Assembly (NCBI GenBank): GCA_004796425.1 | Contig: QZLB01000294.1 | Span: 1-64,000, forward strand | Direction of reading: 5' to 3' | DNA: 64,000 bases | From: Desulfobulbaceae bacterium | GTDB taxonomy: Bacteria > Desulfobacterota > Desulfobulbia > Desulfobulbales > Desulfocapsaceae | In this document: one piece after another, positions 35,614-43,573 of the stretch | How the letters are laid out: each line of letters opens with the position of its first letter | Numbering within the stretch: the first letter of the stretch is position 1 | Notes under the pieces: generated by a model | Told to the model about the DNA's origin: nothing | The model's database searches: none | Seen by the model: only the letters and a program-made list of their open reading frames with translations | Program-made: the position numbers and the translations under genes

Positions 35614-36948
35614 TTAGTCGATAAAATATTTCAGTTTCTCTCTTCTGCTTGAATGTCTGAGACGATTCAAGGCTTTTTTCTCAATCTGCCGGATACGCTC
35701 TCGAGACACATTGAAACGCTTACCGATTTCCTCAAGAGTATATTCTGCTTTCTCTCCAATGCCAAAACGCAGCCGAATGATCTTTTCTTCTCGTTCAGAA
35801 AGTGTGGAGAGTATTTCCTTCACTCTTCCGGCAAGCTCTCGCGTTTGAACTGCTTCATAAGGTGATTGAGATTCTTGATTCTCAAGAAAATCTCCAAGCG
35901 TAGAGTCATCATCACCAACCGGAGTTTCAAGTGAGATTGGTTCCCTTGAAGCTTCAAGAATGGACAGAATTTTGTCCATCGGTAGGTTGGTTGATTTTGA
36001 AATCTCAAGCGGTGTCGGCTCCCTGCCAAGCTCTTTATAAAGCGCATAAAATGCTTTAAAGAATTGACTTCTGAGTTCAAGGAAATGAACAGGTAGTCTG
36101 ATGGTACGGGTTTTATCAAGAATTGCTCTGGTAATCGCCTGTCTGATCCACCAACTCGCATAGGTTGAAAACTTATTCCCCTTGGTATAATCAAATCTGA
36201 AAACAGCCCTCATTAACCCAAGGTTTCCTTCCTGGATCAGATCAGCCAGAGTCAAACCCTGGTGCATATATCGTTTGGCAATAGAGACAACGAGTCGTAA
36301 ATTCGCCCGTATCATCGTATCTTTGGCAACTTCAATTGACCTGCTGTACGCTTCCATTTTGGCCTGAAGTTCGAATAACTCGCGTTTTTCGGTGTACTTC
36401 TTCGCAGCGCTGGAAACATTGTAGCGCATAAAGTTGAGCTGCTGCTTTTTGGGCTTGAGCGTCGGGTCTCTTTTCTCCCAAAGATCGATCCGCTCCCTAA
36501 GCAGCGCAATCTCTCTAACTCCGGAGGCATCATCCCTGATTGCGGTTATAATTGCCTCAAATCCCTGTCGAATTGTTTTACTGTATTTCGCCTCTTCTTC
36601 TGGCGTGAGAAGATCAAACCGACCCATCTCACGCAGGTAGGTGGTCGTCGTCTCTTCCGCATCATGCTGGTCTTCTTCGGTAAAGCTCAATGATGGTTCG
36701 TTTTCAGAAGCAGCCTCTTCAGATTTTCCACCTTTTTTTTGCCACACCTCACCTGACAGGGTTCTCTTTTCACCGGATTTTTCTTCGGTAACGATTTCGA
36801 TATTGTGATCACCGAGGAAATTAAATATTTTTTCTATATCTTGCGGGTCTTTGATATCATCAGGAAGCAGATCATTTAAATCATCAAAACTTATACAACC
36901 TTCAGATTTACCGGCTTTGAGTAAATTTTCTTTCAGTTCGGAAAGCAC
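35614..36948 (-). CDS. sigma-70 family RNA polymerase sigma factor, RpoD-like
   Basis: This 444-residue sigma factor has an N-terminal region 1.1-like segment (SFDDLNDLLPDDIKDPQDIEKIF), an acidic linker, region 1.2 (TYLREMGRFDLLTPEEE), region 2 (NLRLVVSIAKRYMHQGLTLADLIQEGN, FSTYASWWIRQAI), region 3 and region 4 (TLEEIGKRFNVSRERIRQIEKKAL). It is shorter than most proteobacterial RpoD, and region 2.4 reads LDKTRTIRLPVH rather than the usual ADQARTIRIPVH form. It could therefore be the primary factor in a compact form or a group-2 relative. A long leader with promoter and hairpin precedes it. Confidence 0.88.
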   Translation of the reverse strand: MLSELKENLLKAGKSEGCISFDDLNDLLPDDIKDPQDIEKIFNFLGDHNIEIVTEEKSGEKRTLSGEVWQKKGGKSEEAASENEPSLSFTEEDQHDAEETTTTYLREMGRFDLLTPEEEAKYSKTIRQGFEAIITAIRDDASGVREIALLRERIDLWEKRDPTLKPKKQQLNFMRYNVSSAAKKYTEKRELFELQAKMEAYSRSIEVAKDTMIRANLRLVVSIAKRYMHQGLTLADLIQEGNLGLMRAVFRFDYTKGNKFSTYASWWIRQAITRAILDKTRTIRLPVHFLELRSQFFKAFYALYKELGREPTPLEISKSTNLPMDKILSILEASREPISLETPVGDDDSTLGDFLENQESQSPYEAVQTRELAGRVKEILSTLSEREEKIIRLRFGIGEKAEYTLEEIGKRFNVSRERIRQIEKKALNRLRHSSRREKLKYFID

Positions 36949-37357
36949 AGGAAGCTATCTCCATTGACAGGATGGGAGGGATTCATAAGCAGGCTCATGA
37001 ACTCAATGATTGTCCATGAGGTCCGGAAATCGGCCTGACGTCATACAATAATTTTTTATTATTGGTGTTATAAAACGTAACAAATGGCGCATCAATGTTA
37101 GTCGTGCAAACCTGCAAATTTAACCTATCAGAACACTAAACGCAAATCTTTTTGCACTACCTGAATATCAGCTCATTAAATTGAGCAAATTAAAACTGCC
37201 CTGATCACCTTGATTAGTGGTCTGGGCAGTACTAATCTAACCTTCAATATTATAGCATCGATTTGGCTGCAGACAAGTATACACCAGTAAAAAAACTTGC
37301 TTCAGAAAGGGATTCGCATAACCAAACCAGCACGCTCAATTTTAAATAAGGATTGTC
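36949..37357. other. divergent region between the sigma-factor gene and malQ
   Basis: 409 bp without a credible gene. Its main structure is the minus-strand promoter-plus-hairpin unit at 37195-37276. A small GCTCA/TGAGC hairpin lies at 37171-37186. The rest is AT-rich with no repeats I could support. The malQ start is preceded by AAGGA. Confidence 0.45.
37195..37276 (-). promoter_or_regulatory. promoter and leader hairpin upstream of the sigma factor
   Basis: On the minus strand, TTGTCT (37276-37271), a 16-bp spacer and a perfect TATAAT (37254-37249) form a good sigma-70 promoter. About a dozen bases after the expected start, ACTGCCC/GGGCAGT with further inner pairs (CAC/GTG, GA/TC) forms a hairpin at 37195-37230, followed by TTTTAATTT. 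It thus resembles an attenuator or early terminator about 245 nt before the sigma-factor ATG. Confidence 0.55.
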
Positions 37358-38884
37358 ATGAGCATATTTTTAAAAAATCAGCGAACCAGCGGAATTCTCG
37401 CTCATTTCACCTCACTACCCTCTGATTTTGGTATCGGAGATATCGGTAGAGGGGCTGAGACGTTCTTAATTTTTTTACAACAGGCTGGGCAGAAATATTG
37501 GCAAATATTGCCAACAGGCCCAACCAGTCTGATCTTTGATTCATCACCATATATGTCGACATCGGCATTTGCCGGCTCTCCCCTTTTGATCTGCCCACAC
37601 CTTTTAAAAAAAATGGGCTTTATTCAAACGATCACAAATCGACCTGAAACCTTCTCACCATATACAACCGATTTCCTATCGGTTACGGCCTTTAAGTCCC
37701 AGTTGCTCCAGAGAGCCTTTCAAAATTTTTCTGATCAGCAAGATGATCAATTTGACAAATTCACTTCATCTACCCGATGGCTCCATGATTATGCCTCGTT
37801 CATGACCCTAAAAACAATCTATCAGAATAAAGCGTGGTATGAGTGGCCTGAAAAATTTGTCAAACGAGATCCAAAAGCTTTGGCTGGCCTTCCCCAACAG
37901 TATCCTGAGTTATTTAATTATTTCTTATTTGAACAATATGTTTTTTCTCGTCAGTGGCTTCACTTGAGAGAACAGGCTGCCGATAGAGATATTAAACTGA
38001 TTGGGGATATCCCAATCTATGTGAGTCTGGACAGTGCTGATGTGTGGGCAAATCAAGATATATTCGAACTCCATGCACACACCCGCCGCCCTGTTCGCGT
38101 TTCAGGTGTCCCCCCCGATTATTTCAGTAAGACAGGTCAACGCTGGGGTAATCCTCTTTATCGGTGGAATAGTAAAGACCGCATAATTAAGGCCACATTA
38201 TTGGACTGGTGGGAAAATCGATTCCGCGAAACATTTAGACTCGTGGATGCTGCGAGAATTGACCATTTCAGGGGGTTTGAGTCCTACTGGGCAGTTCCCG
38301 AAAAAAGTAAAAATGCAATTGACGGTTCCTGGGTCAAGGGCCCTGGTGTGAATCTTTTCCGTCAACTCAAAAAGCGACTCGGTCCATTAAACATCATCGC
38401 CGAGGATCTCGGTGAAATAACACCTGCGGTTATTAACCTAAGAAAAGAATTGGACTTTCCGGGTATGAAAGTGCTTCAGTTCGCCTTTGATGGCGACCCC
38501 AGTAACAGCTTTCTGCCGTTTAATTTTGATACTGACCATTGTGTGGTCTACACCGGGACCCATGACAACAATACCACGGTTGGCTGGTTTCTCTCCGATA
38601 TCCCTGATGAGCAGGCAAGAGCCTATGTCAAGCAATGCTGCAACCGTGAGCTTCATGACAACCGCGGTATTCATGAGGATCTGCTCTATCTTTCCATGTC
38701 TTCGATTGCCAAACTGGCAATTACTCCCCTGCAGGATATTCTTGGCTTTGGTGGGGATTGCAGGATGAACACCCCAGGAGTACCTTCTGGGAACTGGAAA
38801 TGGCGATGCGCTCCTGAGAATCTGGGCAAGGAGTGTGCAGAATATTTGAAATCCATGACGATCTTGACTGGTCGTCTCGGTTGA
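37358..38884 (+). CDS. malQ: 4-alpha-glucanotransferase (amylomaltase)
   Basis: This GH77 enzyme moves alpha-1,4-glucan segments between acceptors in glycogen or maltodextrin use. The 508 residues match bacterial MalQ. It shows GIGDIGRGAETF, the nucleophile Asp in DAARIDHFRGFESYW, the acid/base Glu in IIAEDLGEITP and the third carboxylate in YTGTHDNNTTVGW. It stands alone, with tRNA-Glu 74 bp downstream behind its own promoter. The phosphoglucomutase at 4.2-6 kb could act in the same pathway. Confidence 0.95.
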   Translation: MSIFLKNQRTSGILAHFTSLPSDFGIGDIGRGAETFLIFLQQAGQKYWQILPTGPTSLIFDSSPYMSTSAFAGSPLLICPHLLKKMGFIQTITNRPETFSPYTTDFLSVTAFKSQLLQRAFQNFSDQQDDQFDKFTSSTRWLHDYASFMTLKTIYQNKAWYEWPEKFVKRDPKALAGLPQQYPELFNYFLFEQYVFSRQWLHLREQAADRDIKLIGDIPIYVSLDSADVWANQDIFELHAHTRRPVRVSGVPPDYFSKTGQRWGNPLYRWNSKDRIIKATLLDWWENRFRETFRLVDAARIDHFRGFESYWAVPEKSKNAIDGSWVKGPGVNLFRQLKKRLGPLNIIAEDLGEITPAVINLRKELDFPGMKVLQFAFDGDPSNSFLPFNFDTDHCVVYTGTHDNNTTVGWFLSDIPDEQARAYVKQCCNRELHDNRGIHEDLLYLSMSSIAKLAITPLQDILGFGGDCRMNTPGVPSGNWKWRCAPENLGKECAEYLKSMTILTGRLG

Positions 38885-38918
38885 GCTGACGCTCTACTAT
38901 GAACAGATTAACTTAATC

Positions 38919-38947
38919 TTGACAGTACCGGCCCAAACATGTAATTT
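38919..38947 (+). promoter_or_regulatory. promoter of tRNA-Glu
   Basis: A perfect TTGACA (38919-38924), 17-bp spacer and TAATTT (38942-38947) place the start about 5 bases before the tRNA. This is a standard vegetative promoter layout. Confidence 0.7.
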
Positions 38948-38958
38948 GCAGCTCTCAT

Positions 38959-39034
38959 GGCCCCATCGTCTAGTGGCCTAGGACTCCGGCCTCTCACGCC
39001 GGCAACGGGGGTTCGAGTCCCCCTGGGGTCACCA
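38959..39034 (+). tRNA. tRNA-Glu (anticodon CUC)
   Basis: The 76-nt gene folds as a cloverleaf. The acceptor stem GGCCCCA pairs with TGGGGTC, the D arm is around CTAGTGGCCTAGG, the anticodon stem CCGGC/GCCGG holds loop CTCTCAC with anticodon CTC, and the T arm is GGGGGTTCGAGTCCCCC. The CCA end is encoded. It reads GAG codons. Confidence 0.97.
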
Positions 39035-39047
39035 CTAAACAAGCTCA

Positions 39048-39080
39048 GGGAGTTAGCTACCATTGGCGAGCTCCCTTTTT
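39048..39080 (+). terminator. terminator after tRNA-Glu
   Basis: GGGAG pairs with CTCCC, with additional inner pairs, and is followed directly by TTTTTG. It starts 14 bases after the encoded CCA. Confidence 0.75.
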
Positions 39081-39303
39081 GTTTGCTCTTTTAAGCAGTC
39101 ACAACCCTATTCCCCACAGATAAAGTTCTACTTTTAACCTTTACTCACAAGGATAATGGTTTGGAACATTTTTCCTTCTCTGATACGGATTCCATTCACA
39201 TGTGGTTGCAAGAAGATTTATATGCTAGTAAGTAGATAACGAGGGGGAGTAAGACGATTCACGGTCCCATAAACCATATATTTGACTCAGATGAGGAGAA
39301 ATT

Positions 39304-39567
39304 ATGAATTATGTCAGGATTGTACTTTGTCTTTTCATTATTGGATTTTTGTAAGCATGTGATGGTGGAGGGTCATCTGGAGGTAGTAGTTCTCTTCCAG
39401 GAAATTGCGCTGTATGCACAAACACATGTGCTTCTGGTTTCTGGTGTTCTCCTTTCGTAAATGGACCAAATCGTTGCGTTCCTAACAGAATCGGTCCCCA
39501 AGACTCATATTCATGTACGACGCTCGCTTCAGCCAAACAAGTGAGCGAAAAAGCTCTGAATCATTAA
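39304..39567 (+). pseudogene. small Cys-rich lipoprotein interrupted by a stop at its lipobox
   Basis: An ATG with strong GAGGAG five bases upstream starts MNYVRIVLCLFIIGFL, then TAA, then in the same frame ACDGGGSSGGSSSLPGN and a Cys-rich domain ending at codon 87. The hydrophobic leader, the L-x-A-C lipobox and the Gly/Ser linker show this was one lipoprotein; the stop sits where Ser or Gly is expected (TCA to TAA needs one change). After the lipidation Cys19 there are six cysteines (35, 38, 42, 48, 58, 71), enough for three disulfides. It is either a recent pseudogene, a strain variant or a sequence error. It is too short for most gene finders. It stands alone between tRNA-Glu and the MerR-like gene. 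Confidence 0.7.
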
Positions 39568-39724
39568 CTTTTTAGCAGGCATATAGGCCAAATGTTTTTA
39601 GGAATGCCATTGGGGGAATAGGAAATTTTTACCATTTTATATCATTACTTCTCACTTCTCAGGAGTCAGAGTGGTTAGATATTATGATTACAGGCAAACA
39701 TTCAACCGAAATCGTTGCCCTCTA

Positions 39725-40141
39725 TCATTTACCCTGCCTCAATCGCTCAAGAACACGTGAGTAGTATGGTGTTAAAGAAATTGTAATAGTTATACTCCAC
39801 CGTGATCTAAAATCTCGAGTGTAGTGGAATTTGCGTTCACTCGGATTATTTAAATTCAGAGACACATACAGCTTTGAAGAAGACTGATTATTAACACGCC
39901 ATTTTTCGCTGGTCACTTCCCTGGCGATTTTCGCCGATTCAGTCAACGAAATACCACAGGTGGCAAGGTCCTCAATCAATAAAATTTCCACCAGGTTTTC
40001 TACATTGAAACGGGAAGGGACTCCTCTTCTTGTTGATGATACGACAGGAAGGATAACTCCTCTGTTGATCCATTGGTCAAGTTTGGATCGATTAATACCG
40101 GTGACTCCGATAACAGTCTTGGTAAGGAAAGTATCATCCAT
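39725..40141 (-). CDS. MerR-like helix-turn-helix regulator
   Basis: This 138-residue protein has an N-terminal MerR-like winged helix: VIGVTGINRSKLDQWINRGVILP, then the RGVPSRFNVENLVEILLIEDLATCGISLTESAKI segments. The C-terminal half (about 75-138) is unrelated to known MerR sensor domains that I recognise and is beta-rich. GGAG lies eight bases before the ATG. It is a lone gene in a sparse region; its target may be the lipoprotein or an unknown site. Confidence 0.75.
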   Translation of the reverse strand: MDDTFLTKTVIGVTGINRSKLDQWINRGVILPVVSSTRRGVPSRFNVENLVEILLIEDLATCGISLTESAKIAREVTSEKWRVNNQSSSKLYVSLNLNNPSERKFHYTRDFRSRWSITITISLTPYYSRVLERLRQGK

Positions 40142-40622
40142 AAATCACACTCCATTTCGTCTGATTAACCGGCTCCTACTCTATCAACTATAAATAATCG
40201 GGAACTATTTAAAGATTACTGTGTATTCAAATTTTCTTTTTTTAACAGTTATCTATATATTCATACAATATATATGTACTGGTGAATTGTCGATATAAAA
40301 CTCTCCTTTTCTAAAGATAATCAGATTTTTTTTTGGATCTAATGAGGAGTAACTTTGGCGCTTTACGATGCGTGCTTTTGCATGTGGGTTTGATAAAAAA
40401 GGATACAGTTCTTGGTGTTTTATTGTGATTGGGGAAATGACTATTCGTTGGGATTATTCAAATGAATTAACATTAATAGAAGTCCGACTATTTCGATGAT
40501 CTAACAACACGAATAGTCTGATCCGTTCAAGACCGAAGAGGCCCGAGCATAACAAAGGACTTTTGTTGTTGTTTCTCTAGCTTTTGAGAAGTGATGTTGT
40601 GGAGGGAATTGATCAGAATGTC
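40142..40622. other. 481-bp gap, no gene seen
   Basis: AT-rich stretch between the MerR-like gene and the end of livF. The only structure I found is GACTATT (40486-40492) with AATAGTC (40512-40518), extendable to a nine-pair stem with one bulge. Neither side is T-rich, so it is a poor terminator. No reading frame is convincing. Confidence 0.4.
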
Positions 40623-41345
40623 TTACTCTCCGAGATATGCTTTCCTGATCTCCTGGTTATTGAGTAACAACTCTGCGTCATCTTCCATGGTTACCGAGCC
40701 GGTTTCCAGCACATACCCTCGGACGCTGCTTTGCAGTGCAAGGTTAGCGTTCTGTTCAACGAGTAAAACGGTAACCCCGTCCTTTTTGTTCACTTCCTCA
40801 ATAATTTCAAAAATTCGCTGCACGATCATCGGTGCAAGGCCAAGGGATGGTTCGTCCAGTAACAATAGTTTTGGCCGTGACATCAAAGCTCTGCCAATCG
40901 CGAGCATTTGTTGTTCACCTCCGGACAAGGTACCACCATGCTGATCAAATCGTTCTTTGAGTACAGGAAAATATGAAAATACCCGCTCTATGTCATTATC
41001 TATCTCATCATTGTCGCGACGATAAAATGCCCCCAGGATAAGATTTTCCTTAACGCTGAGCCGAGGAAAAATTCTCCGGCCCTCGGGCACCTGGCATAGA
41101 CCCATGATCGGGAGTTTCTCTGCAGCGGTCTGCAAAATGGAGGCCCCTTGGTAACGCACGTCTCCTTCTGATACCGGTACTATGCCGCAAATACACATCA
41201 ATGCAGTCGATTTACCCGCTCCATTCGCACCGATAATGGAGACGATCTCCCCCTCCATCACCTTGAGCGATATGCCTTTAAGGGCTTTAATGTTGCCGTA
41301 ACTGGCATGAACATTATTTATTTCAAGAATGGGTGATGCTGCCAT
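40623..41345 (-). CDS. livF: branched-chain amino-acid ABC transporter ATPase LivF
   Basis: This 240-residue cytoplasmic ATPase is the shorter of the two in the LIV importer. Walker A is GANGAGKSTA, the Q-loop VPEGRRIFPRLSV is characteristic of LivF, the signature is LSGGEQQMLAIGRAL, and Walker B is LLLDEPSLGLAP. Its start overlaps the livM stop as TAATG. It is last in the livGKHMF operon. Confidence 0.95.
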   Translation of the reverse strand: MAASPILEINNVHASYGNIKALKGISLKVMEGEIVSIIGANGAGKSTALMCICGIVPVSEGDVRYQGASILQTAAEKLPIMGLCQVPEGRRIFPRLSVKENLILGAFYRRDNDEIDNDIERVFSYFPVLKERFDQHGGTLSGGEQQMLAIGRALMSRPKLLLLDEPSLGLAPMIVQRIFEIIEEVNKKDGVTVLLVEQNANLALQSSVRGYVLETGSVTMEDDAELLLNNQEIRKAYLGE

Positions 41346-42571
41346 TAGTCTTCCTCCTCAGATCTTCTGCCCATCCGTTTTGCAGGAATCAAACCGGCGG
41401 GTCTGAACAGCATCATCAGTACCATACATCCACCAAAAACAAGCATCCGGTAGGTCTCAAATTCTCTGAACCATTCCTGCATTACGACCAATGCCGCAGA
41501 GCCGAGGATAATGCCTGGGATTGAGGCCATGCCTCCAAGCACAACCATACAGAGCACCATGGCAGATTCAAGAAAGGTAAAACTTTCTGGACTGACAAAT
41601 TTCATCCGACTGGCAAAAAAAGCACCAGCCAGACCTGCAAAGACCGCACCCATCGCATAGGCGAGTAATTTAAGCAGGAAGGTATTTACTCCCATCAATT
41701 CAGCTGCCGTTTCATCTTCGCGAATAGCTTCCCAGGCACGCCCAATTCGAGAATAATTCAACCGATAAACACAGATCATGGTGATAAAAGCAATCAACAG
41801 TGCAACATAATAGAGCATGTACAATTTTCGGATATAGATATGCTCTATGGCCAGACCTCCGTCAAATGCCGGATAAAAAATACCGGGACGCGCAATTCCC
41901 AGAATGCCATTGGGACCGTTGGTCAGAGACATCCAATTATTGAGGATGAGGCGCACAATCTCACCAAAAGCCAGGGTTACAATGGCAAGATAATCTCCTC
42001 TCATGCGCAGTGTTGGGTAACCGATAATACACCCGGCGATAGCCGCAAAGACTGCGGCAAAAGGAAGAGAAACCCAGAAACTCATACCAAAATGAATATT
42101 GAGCAGCGCGTAACAATACGCCCCTACCCCATAAAAAGCGATATAGCCGAGATCAAGCATCCCGGCCAGGCCAATCACAATGTTTAAGCCAAGCCCCAGC
42201 GAGATGTAAATCAAAACGTTGATGGCCAGATCATGTGACGGTCGGGAAGTAAAGATAACCGGGTAGAGTAAAGCAAAACCCACCGCTACTGCAATCAAAA
42301 CAAAATTTGGCAGGACTGCTGTTTTTTGGCTGATAACCTTCTGGAGTTTGATCAGTGGCGCGTAAAGCCCATCCAGGGTTCCACCTTTGTTAGCAGAATA
42401 GAGGAGCATAACGACAATTGCGGCAGCGACAACAACCAGCCAAATCTCAAAAGGTTTGGCAAATTCAAGGGTCCCGTCACTGTTGATCCCGGTCATTGGC
42501 CAGAGCAGCACCAAAAACCAGAGCAACCCGATCACACACGGTTTCCAGATTTTCCTAAACTCTTGTATCAT
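41345..42571 (-). CDS. livM: branched-chain amino-acid ABC transporter permease LivM
   Basis: This polytopic permease of about 408 residues belongs to the LivM family. Marks include GLGLNIVIGLAGMLDLGYIAFYGVGAY, GCIIGYPTLRMRGDYLAIVTLAFGEI, and GRAWEAIREDETAAELMGVN (EAA-like coupling loop). It has an N-terminal extension of about 100 residues with two or three additional helices, as in other long LivM. A GTG at 42583 is possible, but ATG 42571 has GGTGA at good spacing and is preferred. It overlaps the livH end. Confidence 0.93.
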   Translation of the reverse strand: MIQEFRKIWKPCVIGLLWFLVLLWPMTGINSDGTLEFAKPFEIWLVVVAAAIVVMLLYSANKGGTLDGLYAPLIKLQKVISQKTAVLPNFVLIAVAVGFALLYPVIFTSRPSHDLAINVLIYISLGLGLNIVIGLAGMLDLGYIAFYGVGAYCYALLNIHFGMSFWVSLPFAAVFAAIAGCIIGYPTLRMRGDYLAIVTLAFGEIVRLILNNWMSLTNGPNGILGIARPGIFYPAFDGGLAIEHIYIRKLYMLYYVALLIAFITMICVYRLNYSRIGRAWEAIREDETAAELMGVNTFLLKLLAYAMGAVFAGLAGAFFASRMKFVSPESFTFLESAMVLCMVVLGGMASIPGIILGSAALVVMQEWFREFETYRMLVFGGCMVLMMLFRPAGLIPAKRMGRRSEEED

Positions 42572-43466
42572 CGATATTCTCACCCATAATACCGGTTGGC
42601 TTGAAATACAGGACCGCTATTAAAATTATAAAGGCAAACACATCCTTATATTCACCAGAGATGTAAGCTGCGCCAAACACTTCAACGGTGCCGATGATAA
42701 ACCCACCGATCATCGCACCGGTAATATTACCGATGCCGCCAAGAACAGCGGCAGCAAAGGCTTTAATTCCGGGGACAAATCCCATGTCATAGCGCACCGA
42801 GCCATAATAGAGCCCAACCATAATACCAGCAGCAGCAGCCAATCCTGCACCGATAGCAAAGGTGAGTGCAATAATCTTATTGGCGCTGATCGCTACCAGA
42901 GATGACATGACTTTATCCTGGGCGGTGGCCCGCATTGCCATGCCAATCCTTGTTTTGAACACCAGGATATTAAGACCGACCAACAGAACAGCGGTTAATA
43001 CCCAGATCACGATCTGTAAATTGTTAATCGTGATCAGGCCAAATTCAAAGCCCCCGCTGGAGTATTGCAGTGGGTACGGCTGATCCAATGGGCCTCGGGC
43101 AAGCATCATACCGTTGGAGAGAAAGATAGACATGCCAAGAGCGGAAATTAATGCCGCCAATCGTGTCTGCTTCCGCAACGGCTTATAGGCAATCCGTTCA
43201 ACTCCCATGGCGAGAAACGCACAATAGGCCATTGTTAGCACGAGGGATATCGACAGACAGAGCCACGGGTGTGTTTCCATATAACCCATCCCGCCCATCA
43301 CTCCGAGTAGCAGGACACCGATATAGCCTCCCGCTGCGAAGAATTCTCCATGGGCGAAATTGATCAGCTGAATCACTCCATACACCATCGTATATCCCAG
43401 AGCGATCAAGGCGTAAAGCCCGCCCAAGGTCAAGGCGTTAATTACCTGCTGGATAAATACATCCAT
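42555..43466 (-). CDS. livH: branched-chain amino-acid ABC transporter permease LivH
   Basis: This is the second membrane subunit of the LIV importer. It begins MDVFIQQVINALTLGGLYALIALGYTMVYG, the classic LivH N-terminus, which sets the start at 43466 rather than the longer frame to 43526. The NFAHGEFFAAGGYIGV block and the AMRATAQDKVMSSLVAIS coupling loop are present. Eight or nine helices. It lies about 100 bp after the binding-protein gene. Confidence 0.93.
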   Translation of the reverse strand: MDVFIQQVINALTLGGLYALIALGYTMVYGVIQLINFAHGEFFAAGGYIGVLLLGVMGGMGYMETHPWLCLSISLVLTMAYCAFLAMGVERIAYKPLRKQTRLAALISALGMSIFLSNGMMLARGPLDQPYPLQYSSGGFEFGLITINNLQIVIWVLTAVLLVGLNILVFKTRIGMAMRATAQDKVMSSLVAISANKIIALTFAIGAGLAAAAGIMVGLYYGSVRYDMGFVPGIKAFAAAVLGGIGNITGAMIGGFIIGTVEVFGAAYISGEYKDVFAFIILIAVLYFKPTGIMGENIDDTRV

Positions 43467-43573
43467 AAATGAACCGTGTTGTTGATTAATTCCCGATAAT
43501 CGGAAATTGTAAACAGCCGGATCCAAAAATCGGATCCAGCTGCTTCAGATAATTGGTTCAAGCGAACCAATTT

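Noticed and set aside
39352-39354. Read-through or recoding of the in-frame stop in the lipoprotein
   Set aside because: The codon is TAA, which is not used for selenocysteine or pyrrolysine, so ordinary recoding does not explain it.
39309-39536. 75-codon minus-strand open frame
   Set aside because: Mirror of the broken six-Cys lipoprotein; the plus strand has the leader, lipobox and ribosome site.
38959-40622. Duplicated tRNA end as an att site
   Set aside because: No second copy of the tRNA-Glu 3' segment and no integrase were found in the window.
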